Shown: positions 40,593-44,415 of the stretch, piece by piece
Layout of the letters: each line of letters starts with the position of its first letter
Numbering within the stretch: the stretch's first letter is position 1
Source of the DNA: CAIRDP01 sp037138335
Lineage (GTDB): Bacteria; Bacteroidota; Bacteroidia; Bacteroidales; FEN-979
Assembly: GCA_037138335.1 (NCBI GenBank)
Contig: JBAXIO010000025.1
Location: forward strand, 1-44,415
Reading direction: 5' to 3'
Length of the DNA: 44,415 nt
Made by a program: the position numbers and the translations under genes
Notes under the pieces: model-generated
Databases searched by the model: none
What the model saw: the letters and a program-made list of their open reading frames with translations, nothing else
Told to the model about the DNA's origin: nothing

Positions 40593-42053
40593 ATGAAACG
40601 ATTCTTTATTCTCTTTTTAATTTCGACAGGATTATCATTGCTGACCTTTGCAAAACAGGTTGAAGAAAACACAGCCAGAACGGTCGCAGGCAATTTCTTT
40701 GCCAGCCGCATCGACCGGAATAAGTTCACAACCCTTCCGGTTCCGTCACTGGTTTACACAGCCAGCCAAAAGCAGGCTGATAAGTCAAATGCCCGGCCCG
40801 CTTTTTATATTTTCAATTTCTCAACTCCGCCGGGTTTTGTGATTGTTGCCGCCGATGATGCCGTCTCCCCGATTCTGGCCTATTCCAGGGAATCTTCGTT
40901 CAACGCTAAACATATTCCTGCAAATCTTTCATGGTGGCTTGAAGGCTATGAAATGCAGATCACGGAGGTCGCTGCGAAAGATTTAAAGGCTGCTCCTGCA
41001 ATCAAAGCTGAATGGGAGGGATTGCTTACTGATGCTTTGCCGGCTTCCCTTAAGAGTGCTGATGCGGATGATTACCTTGTAAAACTATACTGGAATCAAT
41101 CCTCCCATTACAATGACTTGTGCCCTGTTGTAGATGGCAAGAAAGAACGGGCGGCGACAGGCTGTGTTGCCACGGCCATGGCCATGATCATGAAATATCA
41201 CAATTGTCCTGCTCATGGTACGGGAACGCATTCGTACCTGAGCAAATACGGTATATTGACTGCGGATTTTGGAAATACAAACTACCAGTGGAACAGCATG
41301 CCCAATTCCCTCGAGACTGACAGTACTTCGGCTGAAATTTCTGCTGTTGCCACTTTGATGTATCATTGCGGGGTTTCCTTTGACATCCACTACGATTCGA
41401 GCGAAACAAGTGGCCGTGCTGCGGCCCGCAACCATGATCCCAATGATACCTGCGCCGAGAATGCCCTGAAAAAATATTTCGGATATGATCCCATGCTCCG
41501 GTCGGTCGATCGTTCAGATTCAACGTACGAATATTGGATAAAGATTCTCAAAGATGAAATTGATGCCAAACGTCCTGTCTTTTACTCGGGTTCGAAGTAT
41601 ACAAAGAAAGACACATCGGGCCATAGTTTTATTTGCGACGGGTATAACAGCAGCAACTATTTTCATTTTAACTGGGGATGGGGAATGAACCAGGGTAACG
41701 CATTTTATAAGATCGATACCTCACTGAAATTTCCCGACGCCATGGACGCTATCATCGGGATCCAGAAAAATCCCCTGGGCGTTGATGACAAGGAAATGGC
41801 CGGCATGCTGATGGTCTATCCAAATCCTTCAGCCGGGATAGTTTATCTAAGGGATCCCGGAGCCGAAGGAACAATTTCTGAAATCACCGTCAGTAACCTG
41901 ATTGGCAGGACTGTTTTCCATGAGGCAGAAGCCATACTGTTCTCAGATCCACACAGCATCGATTTATCAGGACTTGCTCCCGGGATCTATATCGTAACAG
42001 TAAGTGACAACAAGAATAAGCAGAGAAATATAAAGGTATCAATAGCAAGATGA
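40593..42053 (+). CDS. C10 family (streptopain-like) cysteine protease with T9SS sorting tail
   Basis: This 486-aa protein has a signal peptide (FFILFLISTGLSLLTFA), an N-terminal Spi-type inhibitory prodomain (about 25-125, containing NFSTPPGFVIVAADD and PILAYSRE), and a C10 catalytic domain with nucleophile Cys191 in RAATGCVATAMAMIM and His344 in SGHSFICDGY followed by FHFNWGWG. The last 75 residues (MLMVYPNPSAG through LAPGIYIVTVSDNKNKQ) form a type A type IX secretion sorting domain, so the enzyme is expected outside the cell or on its surface. The stop TGA overlaps the ATG of the next gene (ATGA), so a coupled partner follows. Confidence 0.93.
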   Translation: MKRFFILFLISTGLSLLTFAKQVEENTARTVAGNFFASRIDRNKFTTLPVPSLVYTASQKQADKSNARPAFYIFNFSTPPGFVIVAADDAVSPILAYSRESSFNAKHIPANLSWWLEGYEMQITEVAAKDLKAAPAIKAEWEGLLTDALPASLKSADADDYLVKLYWNQSSHYNDLCPVVDGKKERAATGCVATAMAMIMKYHNCPAHGTGTHSYLSKYGILTADFGNTNYQWNSMPNSLETDSTSAEISAVATLMYHCGVSFDIHYDSSETSGRAAARNHDPNDTCAENALKKYFGYDPMLRSVDRSDSTYEYWIKILKDEIDAKRPVFYSGSKYTKKDTSGHSFICDGYNSSNYFHFNWGWGMNQGNAFYKIDTSLKFPDAMDAIIGIQKNPLGVDDKEMAGMLMVYPNPSAGIVYLRDPGAEGTISEITVSNLIGRTVFHEAEAILFSDPHSIDLSGLAPGIYIVTVSDNKNKQRNIKVSIAR

Positions 42054-44125
42054 AAATTAAAAATGTAACTTTTCTTGCTGCTGCACTGTTTATCATGCCC
42101 TTTACATCGCAAGCCCAGGATACATGGCCCAGAAAGTTCAGCACCGACTGGGCAAAGCTCATCGTATACCAGCCTCAAACGGATTCAGCGAAGGGAGATC
42201 ATTTATATTCCAGGGCGGCCATCTCCATCATAACCAAAACAAACAAATCGCCAGCCTTCGGGGCAATCTGGATGGATGCAAAGTTAGTCACCGATAAAGA
42301 AAAGGGGATTTGTACGGTATCTCAGGTGAAACTGATCAATGTGCGTTTCCCGCGCATCGACACCCTTAATGCTTCAGAAGTGAAGCGGTTTGACAGCCTG
42401 GTTGAGAAAGAGGCTTCAAAATGGAAAATGGAGTATTCCCTCGAGGAATTGAAGTCAGCATCTGAAATAGCTCATGCCGCCGGAGCAGACAGGCCGAAGC
42501 TGAAAAATGATCCGCCTGAGATCATCTTCCTGGACCAGCCATCATTCCTGGTCCTTTTCGATGGTGATCCTATATGGAAAGAGAGTGGCAGCGAAGGGCT
42601 GCAAATTGCCGTAAACACCCCATACCTGGTTCTGCGCGACACAAGAGAGAATAGCTGTTACCTTCATGGTGACCAGTTATGGTATTCATCACAGGACCCT
42701 GTAAAATCACAGTGGACAAGTGTTCCAAAACCATCAGCCCAGGTGCTTCATTACCTTGATGCACAAAAGAAGGAGGCCGTGAAATCAGGCAAGCCGGCAG
42801 AGCAAATCAAGAAGAAATCAGCAAAAGGCAGAACGGCAAGCCCCCTGGAAATCGTTGTCAGAACCAGGCCTTCCGAGCTGATCCAGTCTGAAGGGGAACC
42901 GCAGTTCGCTCCGATTAAAGGGACCCAACTCCTATACATGACCAACACTGATAACAACATCTTCATGACTATCGACAAGAACCAGTATTATGTACTGCTT
43001 TCCGGAAGATGGTATCGCACCGAAGCCCTGTCGGGCGGGTGGGCTTATATTGCCCCCGATAAACTTCCGGCCGATTTTGCAAAGATCCCCAAGGGTTCTG
43101 AGAAAGATGTCGTACTGGCGAGTGTAGCCGGCACCGATGTGGCAAAAAAGGCGGTCCTGGATGCACAAATCCCGAAAACAGCGGCGGTGAACCGTAAAAC
43201 AGCCAAATGCGAGGTGAAGTGGGACGGCGATCCGAAATTTGAAATGATCAAAGGAACCGAACTGGCCCGCGGAATGAACACTTCCGGCACGGTATTGCTG
43301 TTAAAAGACACTTACTACGTATGCGACAATGCCATATGGTTTACCGGTAAAGGTCCTTCGGGACCCTGGGAAGTCGCCACCTCCGTACCCGCCGAAGTTC
43401 AGAAAATACCTCCCGACGACCCGGCATATAATGTCAGGTATGTGAAAATTTATGATGTAAAACCCGAAGTGGTTTACATAGGCTATACACCGGGTTATAC
43501 AGGTTGTTATGTGGCAGGTCCTACCGTTGTTTATGGAACGGGCTATGCGTATATCCCTTTTTACGGAGCCAATTATTATCCCCGGCCTGCAACTTTCGGC
43601 TTCGCAATGAATTATAATCCCTGGATAGGATGGAGCATAGGCTTTTCGATGGCCATGGTCACCATGAGCGTCTTCGATGCGATGTGGTATTCGGGAGGCT
43701 GGTGGGGCCCCTCATTCTATACACCTTATTATGGGGGATATTACGGAAATTATTACGGGTACAACTCCTATTCGTATTACAGTGAATATACATCCGTCAG
43801 CATCCAGGAAACCAATATTTATGAAAGCTGGGACCAGGAGGAGATTGAAAATGTAAGTGATGTTGAAGGCCTTGATGAGATGAATTACGTTGACAATCTG
43901 GAGGACCTTAGTGACCACGATGCTGATGATCCAAACGTTCATGATGCCCAGAATGCACTGGAAGATCAAAATGCAGTGGAAAATCAGAATCTACAGGAAA
44001 ATCAGGATGTTCCGGCTGATCAGGGGGTAACTGAAGACCAGAATGACCAGGGTAATGTCGATGTTCCCGAAACACCTGAACCTCCTGATGTCCCGGATAC
44101 ACCTGACCCGCCGGATCCGGATTAA
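42050..44125 (+). CDS. Secreted protein with Tyr/Gly-rich region and acidic C-terminal tail
   Basis: This 691-aa protein has a signal peptide (TFLAAALFIMPFTSQAQ). The middle contains repeated modules with W-x-x-x-G-P-W/Y-(R/T) blocks (LSGRWYRTEALSGGW, DNAIWFTGKGPSGPWEVA), then VYIGYTPGYTGCYV and a long Tyr/Gly-rich stretch (about 490-590, FYGANYYPRP, YYGGYYGNYYGYN). A tail of about 100 residues is rich in Asp, Glu, Asn and Gln and ends in Pro-Asp repeats (PEPPDVPDTPDPPDPD). Related proteins with the GYTPGYTG block are uncharacterised secreted proteins in proteobacteria. The gene is coupled to the protease gene by ATGA. It may be substrate, chaperone, inhibitor or surface partner of the protease. 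Confidence 0.8.
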   Translation: MKIKNVTFLAAALFIMPFTSQAQDTWPRKFSTDWAKLIVYQPQTDSAKGDHLYSRAAISIITKTNKSPAFGAIWMDAKLVTDKEKGICTVSQVKLINVRFPRIDTLNASEVKRFDSLVEKEASKWKMEYSLEELKSASEIAHAAGADRPKLKNDPPEIIFLDQPSFLVLFDGDPIWKESGSEGLQIAVNTPYLVLRDTRENSCYLHGDQLWYSSQDPVKSQWTSVPKPSAQVLHYLDAQKKEAVKSGKPAEQIKKKSAKGRTASPLEIVVRTRPSELIQSEGEPQFAPIKGTQLLYMTNTDNNIFMTIDKNQYYVLLSGRWYRTEALSGGWAYIAPDKLPADFAKIPKGSEKDVVLASVAGTDVAKKAVLDAQIPKTAAVNRKTAKCEVKWDGDPKFEMIKGTELARGMNTSGTVLLLKDTYYVCDNAIWFTGKGPSGPWEVATSVPAEVQKIPPDDPAYNVRYVKIYDVKPEVVYIGYTPGYTGCYVAGPTVVYGTGYAYIPFYGANYYPRPATFGFAMNYNPWIGWSIGFSMAMVTMSVFDAMWYSGGWWGPSFYTPYYGGYYGNYYGYNSYSYYSEYTSVSIQETNIYESWDQEEIENVSDVEGLDEMNYVDNLEDLSDHDADDPNVHDAQNALEDQNAVENQNLQENQDVPADQGVTEDQNDQGNVDVPETPEPPDVPDTPDPPDPD

Positions 44126-44193
44126 CCCTGTCACTATTGTGAAAACATGAATCAGCAAAAGAATTTAATAATATCCATTCAAATTATCAGCAT

Positions 44194-44415
44194 ATGAAAT
44201 TAAAAATTTACATGCTTGCAATCATACTGTTCAGTAGCATTGCATCTTTCGGACAAAACTCCGGAAAGACAGACCGGGTTATAATAAAATTGAAAAATGA
44301 AATTGCAGATCCGGGCAATTCATGGAGTAAACAAAATCTAATCGGAAATAATAGAATTGACATCACTAGCGTTGCGTCTTAGTTAAAACAATATCAACTG
44401 ATTACAAAATTGTTC
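44194..44415 (+). pseudogene. N-terminal part of a secreted protein interrupted by TAG (truncated at window edge)
   Basis: ATG 44194 opens a signal peptide (KIYMLAIILFSSIASFGQ) followed by DRVIIKLKNEIADPGNSW, which resembles the start of secreted subtilase-like (S8) proteins of Bacteroidota. The frame stops at TAG 44380-44382, but the same frame then stays open to the window end (LKQYQLITKLF), in the style of the same family. This suggests a nonsense mutation in a longer gene; a genuinely short 62-aa secreted peptide is the alternative. Confidence 0.5.

Overview
The window reads as chromosomal DNA of a member of the Bacteroidota, probably a free-living, Bacteroidales- or Marinilabiliales-like anaerobe. 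The evidence is a type IX secretion sorting tail, tandem FtsX-family permeases without fused ATPases, 6-bladed propeller lipoproteins, a K/A-rich histone H1-like protein, almost no Shine-Dalgarno sequences, and repeated -7 promoter elements of the Bacteroidota form TAnnTTTG. Several start codons were moved downstream because the upstream candidate start lies inside or before such an element. No rRNA, tRNA, CRISPR array, intact IS element or prophage was seen.

Layout. (1) 1-10209, plus strand: four paralogous MacB/FtsX-like permeases (the first cut by the window edge) with one beta-propeller lipoprotein between them. (2) 18639-10265, minus strand: a compact five-gene run made of a membrane-embedded spermidine-synthase-like protein, an M16C metallopeptidase, a DUF4350-like secreted protein, a thioredoxin-fold protein and a PQQ-type propeller. 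A paralogue of the propeller (18869-20089) is transcribed divergently from the other end. (3) 20164-25720: a tandem NTF2/lumazine-binding-like secreted protein, an M28 peptidase, a Yip1-like membrane protein paired with a small excisionase-type HTH protein, a secreted isochorismatase-fold hydrolase, an HD-domain protein and an acyl-ACP thioesterase. (4) 25712-25972: a roughly 250-nt imperfect palindrome filling the gap between two convergent genes. (5) 25971-28010, minus strand: a MarR regulator, an F420-reductase-like protein and an NmrA-like oxidoreductase, with an operator-like palindrome in front of the regulator. (6) 28170-33707: a TylF-like methyltransferase, a small membrane protein coupled to an ABC ATPase with a degenerate signature, an RhlE-type helicase with a structured leader, and a 3-hydroxyacyl-CoA dehydrogenase/acetate kinase pair.

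(7) 33881-37583: a membrane protein with a Met/Cys/His-rich repeat tail, a DUF6483-like protein, a PH-SHOCT membrane protein, the H1-like protein, a decayed formylglycine-generating-enzyme-family gene and a pentapeptide-repeat protein. (8) 37607-40352: a receiver-PAS-histidine kinase, a NarL-type response regulator and a stand-alone receiver that looks like a shortened copy of it. (9) 40593-44415: a C10 (streptopain-like) protease with a T9SS tail, coupled by an ATGA overlap to a 691-aa secreted protein with a Tyr/Gly-rich region and an acidic tail, followed by a secreted-protein frame interrupted by TAG at the window edge.

The items most worth follow-up are the long palindrome, the C10 protease/partner pair, the minus-strand operon bracketed by propeller paralogues, the Met/Cys/His-rich membrane protein and the duplicated receiver with its repeated flanks. 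All functions are inferred from recognisable motifs; no database search was run.
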